Shown piece by piece: positions 43,767 to 51,514 of a DNA stretch of 64,000 nt. Source of the DNA: Alkalibaculum bacchi. GTDB lineage: Bacteria > Bacillota > Clostridia > Eubacteriales > Alkalibacteraceae. The stretch lies in contig NZ_CALNCS010000068.1 in assembly GCF_937875145.1 (NCBI RefSeq), positions 1 through 64,000 on the forward strand, read 5' to 3'. The notes beneath the pieces were generated by a model. It was not told where the DNA came from and did no database searches. It saw nothing but the letters and a program-made list of their open reading frames with translations. The position numbers were made by a program, and so were the translations under genes. The stretch's first letter is position 1. Every line of letters starts with the position of its first letter.

Positions 43767-45314
43767 ATGAAACAGATGAAAAGTTATACTATAAAAGAAT
43801 TCACTGAGCTAATAGAGAAAGAATCGCTTCTTGTAGAATCAAAGTTATATGGAAGAGAAATGGAGTATATTGAAAATTTAACCTATAATTCCAAGGCAGC
43901 TTGCAAAAATACTTTATTTATATGTAAAGGTGCGAAATTTAAAGAAGAATATGTAAAAGAAGCAGTAAAAGCAGGAAGCATTTGCTATATTAGCGAAAAA
44001 AAATACGACTTAGAGGATCAAATTCCATATATTATTGTAAAGGATATACGAAAGGCTATGCCAATTTTAGCAGATACATTTTACAATTCTCCATGGGAAG
44101 AATTTAAGTTAATCGGAGTGGGAGGAACAAAAGGGAAAACTACTTCCGTATATTATATTAAGGCCATACTAGATGATTATCTCAAAGCAAATCAAAAGAA
44201 TCCAAGCGGTATCATATCATCGATTGATGTATATGACGGTGTGGTTTCAAAAGTTTCACATATTACAACTCCTGAAGCTGTAGAACTTCATTCCCATTTT
44301 AGAAATGCAGCTGACAGCAATTTGGATTTTTTAGCAATGGAAATTTCCAGTCAAGCTCTAAAGTATGATCGTGTGGACCGCGTAAATTTTGATGTGGGAG
44401 TGTTTCTAAATATTTCAGAGGATCATATTAGCCCTGTTGAACATCCAGATTTTGAAGACTATTTTCAATCTAAATTGTCTATGTTTAAACAGACGAAAAC
44501 AGCAGTTGTAAATATGGATGCGGACTTTGCTGAACGCATCTTAGAAGCCGCCAAAGCCGCGCAAGAGATCGTAACGTTTAGTATGCACGATAAAAACGCA
44601 GATTTCTATGCTTACGATATAATAAAGGATAAGAAAGGTACTTCCTTTAAGGTAAAGTACCAACAGTTTGATCGAGAATTTCAACTTGCAATGCCTGGAT
44701 TATTCAACTTAGAAAATGCCCTTGCAATGATTGCAGTAGCATCCAAACTAAATATTCCTATAGAGCATATCTATTCTGGAATCAAAAATACCCATCCAAA
44801 GGGACGAATGGAGGTCTATACGAGCAAGGATGACACGATTGTGGCAATAGTAGATTATGCACATAATAAATTAAGTTTTGAAAAGTTGTTTGAATCCGTA
44901 AAAGAAGATTATTCAGATTATGAGATTGTAAGTGTTTTTGGATGTCCAGGACAGAAGGCATTAAATAGAAGGAAATATCTCGGCAGGATTGCAGGGGAAA
45001 ATTCAAATAGAATTATTTTAACTGCGGATGAGCCTGCATTTGAACCTGTGGGAGATATTTGTAATGAAATTGCACAACATATTGATCCAGAACGCACATA
45101 CGAGGTAATAGAAGATCGTACAGAGGCAATAAAAAAAGCAATAAAATCAGCAAAAGGAAAAACAGTTATCATGATAGTTGGAAAAGGTCATGAGACCAGT
45201 CAAAAAATTGGCAATCAATACGTAGACTACCCTTCGGACGCTGTAAATGCCCTTCGTTTTATCGAAGAGTATAATGCTCAAGTTTCATACAAGAGCATTG
45301 TAATAAAGCGCTAA
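43767..45314 (+). CDS. MurE-type Mur ligase (UDP-MurNAc-tripeptide synthetase)
   Basis: Adds the third residue to the peptidoglycan stem peptide (515 aa). Mur ligase order: N-terminal domain, P-loop GVGGTKGKTTS with central domain (LAMEISSQAL, FLNISEDHI, NLENALAMI), C-terminal domain with HPKGRMEVY, DYAHNKLSFEKL and GKGHETSQ. At the amino-acid specificity site it reads DEPA (421-424) where meso-diaminopimelate enzymes have DNPR and lysine enzymes DNPA, so lysine or ornithine is indicated. ATG behind GGAGAAA. It may be the main MurE or a paralogue; no other mur genes are here. Confidence 0.88.
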   Translation: MKQMKSYTIKEFTELIEKESLLVESKLYGREMEYIENLTYNSKAACKNTLFICKGAKFKEEYVKEAVKAGSICYISEKKYDLEDQIPYIIVKDIRKAMPILADTFYNSPWEEFKLIGVGGTKGKTTSVYYIKAILDDYLKANQKNPSGIISSIDVYDGVVSKVSHITTPEAVELHSHFRNAADSNLDFLAMEISSQALKYDRVDRVNFDVGVFLNISEDHISPVEHPDFEDYFQSKLSMFKQTKTAVVNMDADFAERILEAAKAAQEIVTFSMHDKNADFYAYDIIKDKKGTSFKVKYQQFDREFQLAMPGLFNLENALAMIAVASKLNIPIEHIYSGIKNTHPKGRMEVYTSKDDTIVAIVDYAHNKLSFEKLFESVKEDYSDYEIVSVFGCPGQKALNRRKYLGRIAGENSNRIILTADEPAFEPVGDICNEIAQHIDPERTYEVIEDRTEAIKKAIKSAKGKTVIMIVGKGHETSQKIGNQYVDYPSDAVNALRFIEEYNAQVSYKSIVIKR

Positions 45315-45411
45315 TATAAGGTACAATATCAGAAAACAAAATATGAACACACTATTGAGTAGCTCTTTTCTAGCAAGAAATCTAAGTGATTTAAACTAGG
45401 AGAGAGCTATT

Positions 45412-45465
45412 ATGATTACAGACCTTAAAAATATTACCTACTATAAAATTAATTTTTTAGAATAA
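45412..45465 (+). CDS. Possible 17-residue small ORF
   Basis: ATG behind TAGGAGAGAG encodes MITDLKNITYYKINFLE, between the MurE-type gene and the lipoprotein. The good ribosome site is the only support. The site lies in the right arm of an imperfect hairpin with AGCTCTTTTCTAG upstream, so a leader role is possible. Confidence 0.25.
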   Translation: MITDLKNITYYKINFLE

Positions 45466-45508
45466 GTTCTAATTTGCTAAGGATACTATTAATAAGGTAG
45501 GTGTTTTC

Positions 45509-46489
45509 ATGAAAAAACGAGTATTCTCAGTACTAATTATTTTTATACTTTCCTGTATATTAGTCGGGTGCTTTGGAAAAGAAGAGGCTACAAAGACAAA
45601 AAATAGTGAAAAAGATAAGCCTCCTAATCAATTAAAGGAATTACAAAGTGAAATAGACGAAGTTGTCAAAAATACGATGAAAAAAGATTGGACAGCAAGT
45701 TTAACGAAGACAAAGGACATTCAAACTACATGGAACGAACTATATCCAGATTTACAGGAAAAAGGAATTGCGCAAGAAAGTGTAGATGGGTTTGTAGAGG
45801 ATTTAAATACTTTATCCAACTCTCTAATTGATATGACTTTGAAGTTACCAAAAGAAGAGCAACAGCAAGGTGGCAATCAAGAGCAAGACTCACAAGGGCA
45901 AACAACACCGCAAGGTGGTGACCAAGGAGAGGGAGGAGCGAATAAAGAGCAAACACAACAAACCAATAGTCAGTCATCAGATCAAGCCGATGGAGGAGAA
46001 GGTAAGCAAGAAGATAGTGGCGCGCACGGTGAACAAGAAGGGGCTCAACAACAGGATCAAATAAATAAAGACCCACAAAAGGCTCTTGAAAAAGTCGATC
46101 CTACGGTAGAGTTAAATAAGGAAGAGCTAAACATTGTAAGAAACTCTGCTGAACTGCAAAAACACATGAATAAATTTATCAGCCTTTTTAATGTGCAAGC
46201 GCCCGGAGATTTATATCAATTAAAGTACTTGTTACATGATATAAACATATCTTCAAAGGAAATTAATTGGGAAAAGGTGAATTCTTCCATGAAGAGCACT
46301 TTAAACTTGTGGAGTTCTATTGAACCGAAGGCCTTAGAAGCGGATAAAAACTTAAATCTACAGCTAAAACAAAGTATTAATGAAGTAGAAGATGTTGCCA
46401 GAGAGAAAAATGAAAAGCTTATTGGAATGAAGACAAAAATAAGTTTAGAACTTATCGAGAAACTTATAAAAGCATTTGAAGAAAAGTAG
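45509..46489 (+). CDS. Lipoprotein with Gln/Gly-rich linker
   Basis: 326-aa predicted lipoprotein, function unknown. Type II signal peptide (KKRVFSVLIIFILSCILVGC) with the lipidated cysteine at residue 21. Two helical domains (about 40-120 and 200-326) are joined by a low-complexity Q/G/E/S linker (about 121-190, for example EQQQGGNQEQDSQGQ). Both helical parts share spaced leucines and the motif W-[TN]-x-x-[YE]P. ATG behind AAGGTAGGTG. It follows the cell-wall genes by 195 bases, so an envelope role is plausible but unproved. Confidence 0.75.
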   Translation: MKKRVFSVLIIFILSCILVGCFGKEEATKTKNSEKDKPPNQLKELQSEIDEVVKNTMKKDWTASLTKTKDIQTTWNELYPDLQEKGIAQESVDGFVEDLNTLSNSLIDMTLKLPKEEQQQGGNQEQDSQGQTTPQGGDQGEGGANKEQTQQTNSQSSDQADGGEGKQEDSGAHGEQEGAQQQDQINKDPQKALEKVDPTVELNKEELNIVRNSAELQKHMNKFISLFNVQAPGDLYQLKYLLHDINISSKEINWEKVNSSMKSTLNLWSSIEPKALEADKNLNLQLKQSINEVEDVAREKNEKLIGMKTKISLELIEKLIKAFEEK

Positions 46490-46577
46490 GGTTTAGTAAC
46501 ATTAGTTACAGAAAAAATATGTTATGAAGACTATACTAAGGGTATAGATAAAGTATAAAAAATTAGGAGGAATTAAA

Positions 46578-46763
46578 ATGAAAATAGAAAAAACAATGAC
46601 AATCGGTGAAATAATAAGAATGGATTCTAATTTAATCCCAGTATTACAAAGATTTGGAATGGGTTGCGTAGGTTGTCCATCAGCACAATCTGAAACATTA
46701 GAAGAAGCAGCCATGGTTCACTCTATTAATATTGACGAATTACTAATAGCATTAAACAAATAA
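46578..46763 (+). CDS. DUF1858-domain protein
   Basis: 61-aa protein of the DUF1858 family. The domain is often found with hybrid-cluster and iron-sulfur repair proteins. The central FGMGCVGCPSAQSETLEEAA holds the two cysteines C35 and C38 (spacing x2). ATG behind TAGGAGGA. Neighbouring hemerythrin and flavodiiron genes point to oxygen or NO stress. Confidence 0.88.
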   Translation: MKIEKTMTIGEIIRMDSNLIPVLQRFGMGCVGCPSAQSETLEEAAMVHSINIDELLIALNK

Positions 46764-46821
46764 GGGTTTTCCCTTATTTGTTTCATTCATAGGAAACGAC
46801 ACGCCCCCTGTCGTTTCCTAT
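46754..46821 (+). terminator. Two successive 13-bp hairpins after the DUF1858 gene
   Basis: First stem AAACAAATAAGGG/CCCTTATTTGTTT (loop TTTT), with the stop codon in the left arm. Second stem ATAGGAAACGACA/TGTCGTTTCCTAT (loop 7). Both are perfect. Together they could end transcription or isolate the following genes. Confidence 0.6.
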
Positions 46822-46938
46822 ATTAAAAATTTACAATTGAGAATTTCTAATTAAAAATATGAAGAATTATTAATTGTAAGTTTTTAATTAGATCATGTGA
46901 AAAACATAGATTATTTTAAATAAGAGAGGATAATAAAA

Positions 46939-47568
46939 ATGAGTTTATTTTTAGGAAAAATACACTACTGGTTATACGATAAAATTTTATGGTTTGAAGA
47001 TGTAGAAATAGAAATTGCCAGATGGGCAAAAGAAGAAAATCTACCTATTGAAAAATGGACAATGGATATAGATCAAAAATACGGTGAATTAACAGGTGGT
47101 AGGCCTTTAGAAGATATTATTGATACGTCAAATATTCATGGCTGGTTACAAGGGAAAATTTTAGTAGTAGAAGGAAGACAGGCATATTTAGTAACTCAAA
47201 TTCTAAATGAAAATGCTCAGTATAAAGATTCATTAATAAAATTATTTCAAACACAGGGAAAGGCCGGTGCATTAAAATATTCTGAAGTGGAATTAAGTAC
47301 TCCAGAAGAGGTCTACAATGCACTAAATGATTTTATCTTAGAAGGCATGCCTTGTGACAGAGTAAATGAAGTGATTCATTCAGATGATGAAGAAATTCGT
47401 TGGAAGAGGACCACTTGTTTACATAGTGAACACTGGAGCTCTGTGGGTGGTGACGTAGCCATTTTTTATGAATTAAGAGAAGCTTGGATTCAAGCCTTCG
47501 TAAGTGCATTAAAAGGAAGCTTTACGTATGAAAAAGTATCGGATGATACACAAAGAATCATACATTAA
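46939..47568 (+). CDS. Conserved hypothetical protein before hemerythrin
   Basis: 209-aa soluble protein not recognised as a named family. Opens MSLFLGKIHYWLYDKILWFEDVEIEIARWA. The C-terminal third has RTTCLHSEHWSSVGGDVAIFYELREAWIQAF, with a cysteine and two histidines (C-x-H-x2-H) that could bind metal or heme. ATG behind AGAGAGGA. The hemerythrin ATG is 13 bases after the stop, so they are almost certainly one operon. Confidence 0.75.
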   Translation: MSLFLGKIHYWLYDKILWFEDVEIEIARWAKEENLPIEKWTMDIDQKYGELTGGRPLEDIIDTSNIHGWLQGKILVVEGRQAYLVTQILNENAQYKDSLIKLFQTQGKAGALKYSEVELSTPEEVYNALNDFILEGMPCDRVNEVIHSDDEEIRWKRTTCLHSEHWSSVGGDVAIFYELREAWIQAFVSALKGSFTYEKVSDDTQRIIH

Positions 47569-47580
47569 GGAGGAAGAAAA

Positions 47581-48147
47581 ATGAAAAGTATTGAATTAAT
47601 GGTTACTGAACATGAATACATTAAAAGAATGTTGGCCGTCCTTAGAAAATATAGCTATAAAGTAGTAAAGGGCGAAGATGTAGATATAAACGACTTTTAT
47701 TTAATGATTGATTTTGTGAGAAACTTTGCGGACAAGCACCATCATGGTAAAGAAGAAGAAATTTTATTTAAACAAATGATGGCACACCAAGGCCCTGTTG
47801 CAGATAAGCTTATAAGGCATGGTATGCTTGTAGAACACGATTTAGGAAGACTTCATATGATGGATCTTGAAGCAGCCTTAAAGGAACTTGAAAATGGCAA
47901 TGATGAAGCAAAAATTGATATCATAGCAAATGCAGTAGGATATGCTGCCCTACTTGCTAGACATATAGATAAAGAAGATAATGTAGTATATCCATATGCA
48001 GAAAATGGACTTCCAGAAGAAGTCTTAAGAGAAATCGATGAAGATTGTGATCAATTTGAAAAGAATGCACAAAAAGAACAAGTTCGCGAAAAGTATATTG
48101 CTATGTTAGAAGAGTTAGAAGCAAAAATTGGATTGCTAAAAGAGTAA
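47581..48147 (+). CDS. Hemerythrin-domain protein
   Basis: 188-aa four-helix hemerythrin-like protein that binds a di-iron centre and oxygen or NO. Ligand segments in order: TEHEYIKR (H11), FADKHHHGKEEEILF, RHGMLVEHDLGR and ARHIDKEDNVVYP. ATG behind AAGGAGGA. Operon with the preceding unknown gene, and neighbour of the DUF1858 and flavodiiron genes. Confidence 0.92.
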   Translation: MKSIELMVTEHEYIKRMLAVLRKYSYKVVKGEDVDINDFYLMIDFVRNFADKHHHGKEEEILFKQMMAHQGPVADKLIRHGMLVEHDLGRLHMMDLEAALKELENGNDEAKIDIIANAVGYAALLARHIDKEDNVVYPYAENGLPEEVLREIDEDCDQFEKNAQKEQVREKYIAMLEELEAKIGLLKE

Positions 48148-48177
48148 CACCATTTACTCACCCCCAAAATAATATTA

Positions 48178-48212
48178 AAAAAGCTACAGAGAATCATTTT
48201 CTGTGGCTTTTT
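48178..48212 (+). terminator. Terminator after hemerythrin
   Basis: AAAAAGCTACAGA/TCTGTGGCTTTTT, one mismatch, 9-base loop. Confidence 0.8.
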
Positions 48213-48332
48213 AATAGCAAAGTCCTCCTTTTGACCTGCAAAATTCAGCCCTATAGTAGTAACATTTAAGGAATTATTGTTAATTTTTTTTCTTTTAAAG
48301 TTATATAGTCAAATAAATGGGTATAAATACTA

Positions 48333-48347
48333 TTGTAATAATAATCA
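48333..48347 (+). promoter_or_regulatory. PerR-box-like sequence before fprA
   Basis: TTGTAATAATAATCA matches 11 of 14 defined positions of the PerR box TTATAATNATTATAA. It lies 56 bases before the fprA ATG. Flavodiiron genes are PerR-controlled in solventogenic clostridia. Confidence 0.4.
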
Positions 48348-48402
48348 CTATAGCTAAGTGTTGAAATTAAGAGCTATAGAAAAATAGATAAGGAGAGTTT
48401 AT

Positions 48403-49593
48403 ATGGATTACAAAATTACAGACAAAGTAACTTGGGTGGGTAAAATTGATTGGGAACTACGTATGTTCCACGGAAACGAACTTTCTACAAAAAAGGGTTC
48501 TTCTTATAATTCTTATCTTATAAGGGATCAAAAGAATGTACTAATTGATACTTCATGGTTGCCATATGACAAAGAATATGTAAGCAATTTAAAAAAGGAA
48601 ATTGACTTAAAAGAGATCGATTACATTATAGCCAATCACGCAGAAATTGACCATAGTGGAGCATTGAAGGAACTGATGAGAGAAATTCCTGATACACCAA
48701 TTTACTGTACTGCAAATGGCGTTAAATCTATTAAAGGGCATCATCACGAAGACTGGAACTTTGTTACGGTAAAGACAGGTGATACTCTAGATATTGGAGA
48801 AAACAAACTTATATTCATTGAAGCAAGAATGCTTCACTGGCCAGACACAATGTTTACTTATATGACTGGAGAGAATATCTTATTTAGTAACGATGGATTT
48901 GGTCAACATTATGCTTCTGAAAACTTTTATAATGATCTAGTAGATCAAGAAGAATTATACCATGAAGCATTGAAATACTATGTTAATATTTTAAATCCAT
49001 TTAATGCTATTGTAAAAAAGAAAATAGAAGAAATTTTATCTTTCAATCTCCCAGTTGATATAATATGTCCAAGTCATGGTGTTATTTGGAGAGATAATCC
49101 AGCTCAGATCATTGAACAATATATGAAATGGGCAGACAATTATGTAGAAAATCAAATCACATTAGTTTATGATACTATGTGGAACGGTACTCGCAGAATG
49201 GCAGAAACTATAGCGAAAGGAATTAAAAGCGTAGACGATGATGTTACTGTTAAGCTCCTTAATACAGCCAAAACAGACAAAAATGATATTATGGTAGAGG
49301 TTTTTAAATCAAAAGCTATACTAGTAGGCTCATCAACAATTAATAAGGGGATTCTTGTCTCAATGGCAGGCAATATTGAGATGATAAAGGGATTACAATT
49401 TAAAAACAAAAAAGCTGCTGCATTTGGATCATATGGTTGGAGTGGAGAGTCTGTCAAGCTCCTTACAAAAGAAATGGAAGAATCAGGATTTGAAATAGTA
49501 GACGAAGGAATCCGTGCATTATGGAATCCTGACGAAGATGCTTTGAAACAATGCTACGAGTACGGAGTAAACTTTGCGAAAAAAGTGAAATAA
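48403..49593 (+). CDS. fprA: Class A flavodiiron protein (FprA)
   Basis: Reduces O2 to water or NO to N2O with electrons from rubredoxin or similar carriers (396 aa). N-terminal metallo-beta-lactamase-like di-iron domain: H79, E81, D83, H84 in NHAEIDHSG, HWPDTM, DGFGQHYAS and CPSHGVIWR. C-terminal flavodoxin domain binding FMN: YDTMWNGTRRMAETIA and FGSYGWSGES. ATG behind AAGGAG. No fused rubredoxin, hence class A. Functionally grouped with the adjacent hemerythrin. Confidence 0.96.
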   Translation: MDYKITDKVTWVGKIDWELRMFHGNELSTKKGSSYNSYLIRDQKNVLIDTSWLPYDKEYVSNLKKEIDLKEIDYIIANHAEIDHSGALKELMREIPDTPIYCTANGVKSIKGHHHEDWNFVTVKTGDTLDIGENKLIFIEARMLHWPDTMFTYMTGENILFSNDGFGQHYASENFYNDLVDQEELYHEALKYYVNILNPFNAIVKKKIEEILSFNLPVDIICPSHGVIWRDNPAQIIEQYMKWADNYVENQITLVYDTMWNGTRRMAETIAKGIKSVDDDVTVKLLNTAKTDKNDIMVEVFKSKAILVGSSTINKGILVSMAGNIEMIKGLQFKNKKAAAFGSYGWSGESVKLLTKEMEESGFEIVDEGIRALWNPDEDALKQCYEYGVNFAKKVK

Positions 49594-49670
49594 CTAGCGG
49601 CTAGTTCCTAGTCTAGAGTTACTAGCACAGTTGCTACATTGGGTAGCTTAATAAAGTAAAATAGTTTAAC

Positions 49671-49720
49671 AAGAGTCAGAGAAATCATATATTGACGAAT
49701 TTCTTTGACTCTATTTTATT
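49671..49720 (+). terminator. Terminator after fprA
   Basis: AAGAGTCAGAGAAAT (49671-49685) pairs with ATTTCTTTGACTCT (49699-49712), one bulge, then a T-rich tail. Confidence 0.78.
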
Positions 49721-49751
49721 TATAAATTTTTATATAAAAAAAATATATATT

Positions 49752-50356
49752 ATGGAACAATACAAGGCTTTTAAGGAGTACACGCAAGCTAGAGACGAAA
49801 AGCAATATGCCTTGAACTTTGTAGTTTATCGGGATATAATAGTACTAAGCTTTAAAATCCAGCTATCAATTTTGATGATTTAATGATTAAGAATAAAGCA
49901 AATTATCTAATCATGTCAATAGAAAGACAAGATATTGAAAGCATAAAAGTTTTAAAATATGCGAATATGTTGAATACACTATACCCCAATGTATTAACAA
50001 CCCATAACCTTAGCGAGAGCATAGATATAGAAATCAAAGGTTATGAAAATGATACAAGAGAATTGTGGCAAATTTCTGAGGTGCGAAACCTTATTGGGGA
50101 ATTAAACAAGGAGTTCAGTCAATGGTTTTATTTCCTAGACAAAAAGTCAGCGATTTTGTACTATATAACCATGTGTATCTGTGGCAAGAGCCTTGCAGAA
50201 AAAGAGAAATACAAGATGAACAATTTATTATTACATGATTTTATAAATGATCAACTGAAGAACTTAAATGAAGTATGCTACTATTTAAATGATATTGAAA
50301 AATATGACGAGTTAAAGAGGAATTCCTTTGCATATTATGAAATGTTTTTGCAATAA
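49752..50356 (+). pseudogene. Hypothetical gene, probably frameshifted
   Basis: Two overlapping frames, 49752-49883 (MEQYKAFKEYTQARDEKQYALNFVVYRD...) and 49883-50356 (157 aa). Near 49851-49865 (GCTTTAAAATCCAGC) adding one A would join them as ...LSFKNPAINFDDLMIKNKANY, giving about 200 aa. As written, the first frame stops at TAA overlapping the ATG of the second (TAATG), so translational coupling is the other explanation. The product is not recognised. The C-terminal part has a membrane-like short stretch YYITMCICG and many acidic residues. No strong ribosome site precedes 49752. Confidence 0.5.
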
Positions 50357-50413
50357 AGGTGATTGTTATATATATAAAAGATAAAGTATTGGTTTCATAC
50401 TGGTTTAGCGATT

Positions 50414-50462
50414 AAAAGGGATTTTTAGGTTACATTAAAACTAAAAATTCCTTTTCCTTTTA
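50414..50462 (+). terminator. Terminator before the DnaJ-like gene
   Basis: AAAAGGGATTTTTAG (50414-50428) with CTAAAAATTCCTTTT (50441-50455), one G-U pair, then CCTTTT. Confidence 0.8.
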
Positions 50463-50499
50463 TGGAACTAAAATACAGATACGATAAGGAGTTTTTATA

Positions 50500-51438
50500 T
50501 TGAAATATAAGGATTATTATGAAATATTAGGCTTGGACAAAAATGCAAGCCAGGAAGAAGTAAAAAAAGAATATCGAAAACTGGCCAAAAAGTATCATCC
50601 CGATGCAAATCCTGGAAATCAAAAAGCAGAGGAAAAGTTTAAGGATATTAGTGAAGCGTATGAAGTATTAGGTAATAAAGAAAAGAGACACAAATATGAT
50701 ACATTTGGATCCCAAGGTGGATTTCAAAATGGCTACGATTTTGACCCTTCTCAATTTGGTTATGGAGGTAATACCCATTACAAATATAGTACTGGTGGGG
50801 GCGATGGATTTAGTGACTTTTTCAATACGCTATTTGGTGGAGGAGCTAATTTTGAAAATATGTTTGGATCTTCATCAGGTAGAAGGCGCGAACACGGTTC
50901 TGCATACAATCGCGGTATAGATGGAAAAGACATTGAGGTAAAAGTCAATATTACCGCACAAGAGGGATTTCTTGGAGAGCAGAAAAAAATAAGTATTCGG
51001 GTTGGCGAAGATACAAAGACCATTAATTACAAGGTGCCTATAGGTATTCAAGAAGGTGAAAAAATTCGTCTAAGAGGCCAAGGGCATAAAGGTCGTTCTG
51101 GTGGTAAGGATGGAGACCTCTATATAATGTTTCACTTTAAGAAACAAGAGGGTATGATGTTAGAGGGTGCCAATCTTTATCTAGATATTGAAGTATATCC
51201 TTGGGAATCTGCATTAGGTACTCAAAAATCGGTACAAACATTAGATGATAAAATATCTATAAAAATACCTGCAGGAATACAAACGGGCAAAAAAATAAGA
51301 GTATCTAAAAAAGGCTATATTTCAAAAGACTCTAGCCGTGGAGATCTGTATCTAAACATTAAAATAGTAAATCCAGAATCTATAAGCGATGAAATGATGG
51401 AATTATTTAAGAAAATGAAAGATTTAGAAGACGCTTAA
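50500..51438 (+). CDS. DnaJ/CbpA-type co-chaperone (class II J protein)
   Basis: Stimulates DnaK ATPase and binds unfolded protein (312 aa). J domain at residues 1-70 with H33-P34-D35; a Gly/Phe-rich region (about 75-125, including GGGDGFSDFFNTLFGGG); two C-terminal beta-domains. The zinc-finger repeats of class I DnaJ are absent. TTG start at 50500 behind TAAGGAG. No dnaK or grpE nearby, so it acts with chaperones encoded elsewhere. Confidence 0.92.
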   Translation: MKYKDYYEILGLDKNASQEEVKKEYRKLAKKYHPDANPGNQKAEEKFKDISEAYEVLGNKEKRHKYDTFGSQGGFQNGYDFDPSQFGYGGNTHYKYSTGGGDGFSDFFNTLFGGGANFENMFGSSSGRRREHGSAYNRGIDGKDIEVKVNITAQEGFLGEQKKISIRVGEDTKTINYKVPIGIQEGEKIRLRGQGHKGRSGGKDGDLYIMFHFKKQEGMMLEGANLYLDIEVYPWESALGTQKSVQTLDDKISIKIPAGIQTGKKIRVSKKGYISKDSSRGDLYLNIKIVNPESISDEMMELFKKMKDLEDA

Positions 51439-51474
51439 AAGAACTTAAAATCTTTTACGTAGAACGTATAACTT

Positions 51475-51495
51475 AAAGTGCCGAAGGCACTTTTT
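51475..51495 (+). terminator. Terminator after the DnaJ-like gene
   Basis: AAAGTGCC/GGCACTTT with loop GAA and a T tail. Confidence 0.75.
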
Positions 51496-51514
51496 ACATA
51501 GGAGCGATAAATAC

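Noticed and set aside
50696..51023. Frames overlapping the DnaJ-like gene
   Set aside because: Shadows of the Gly/Phe-rich region, no start signals.
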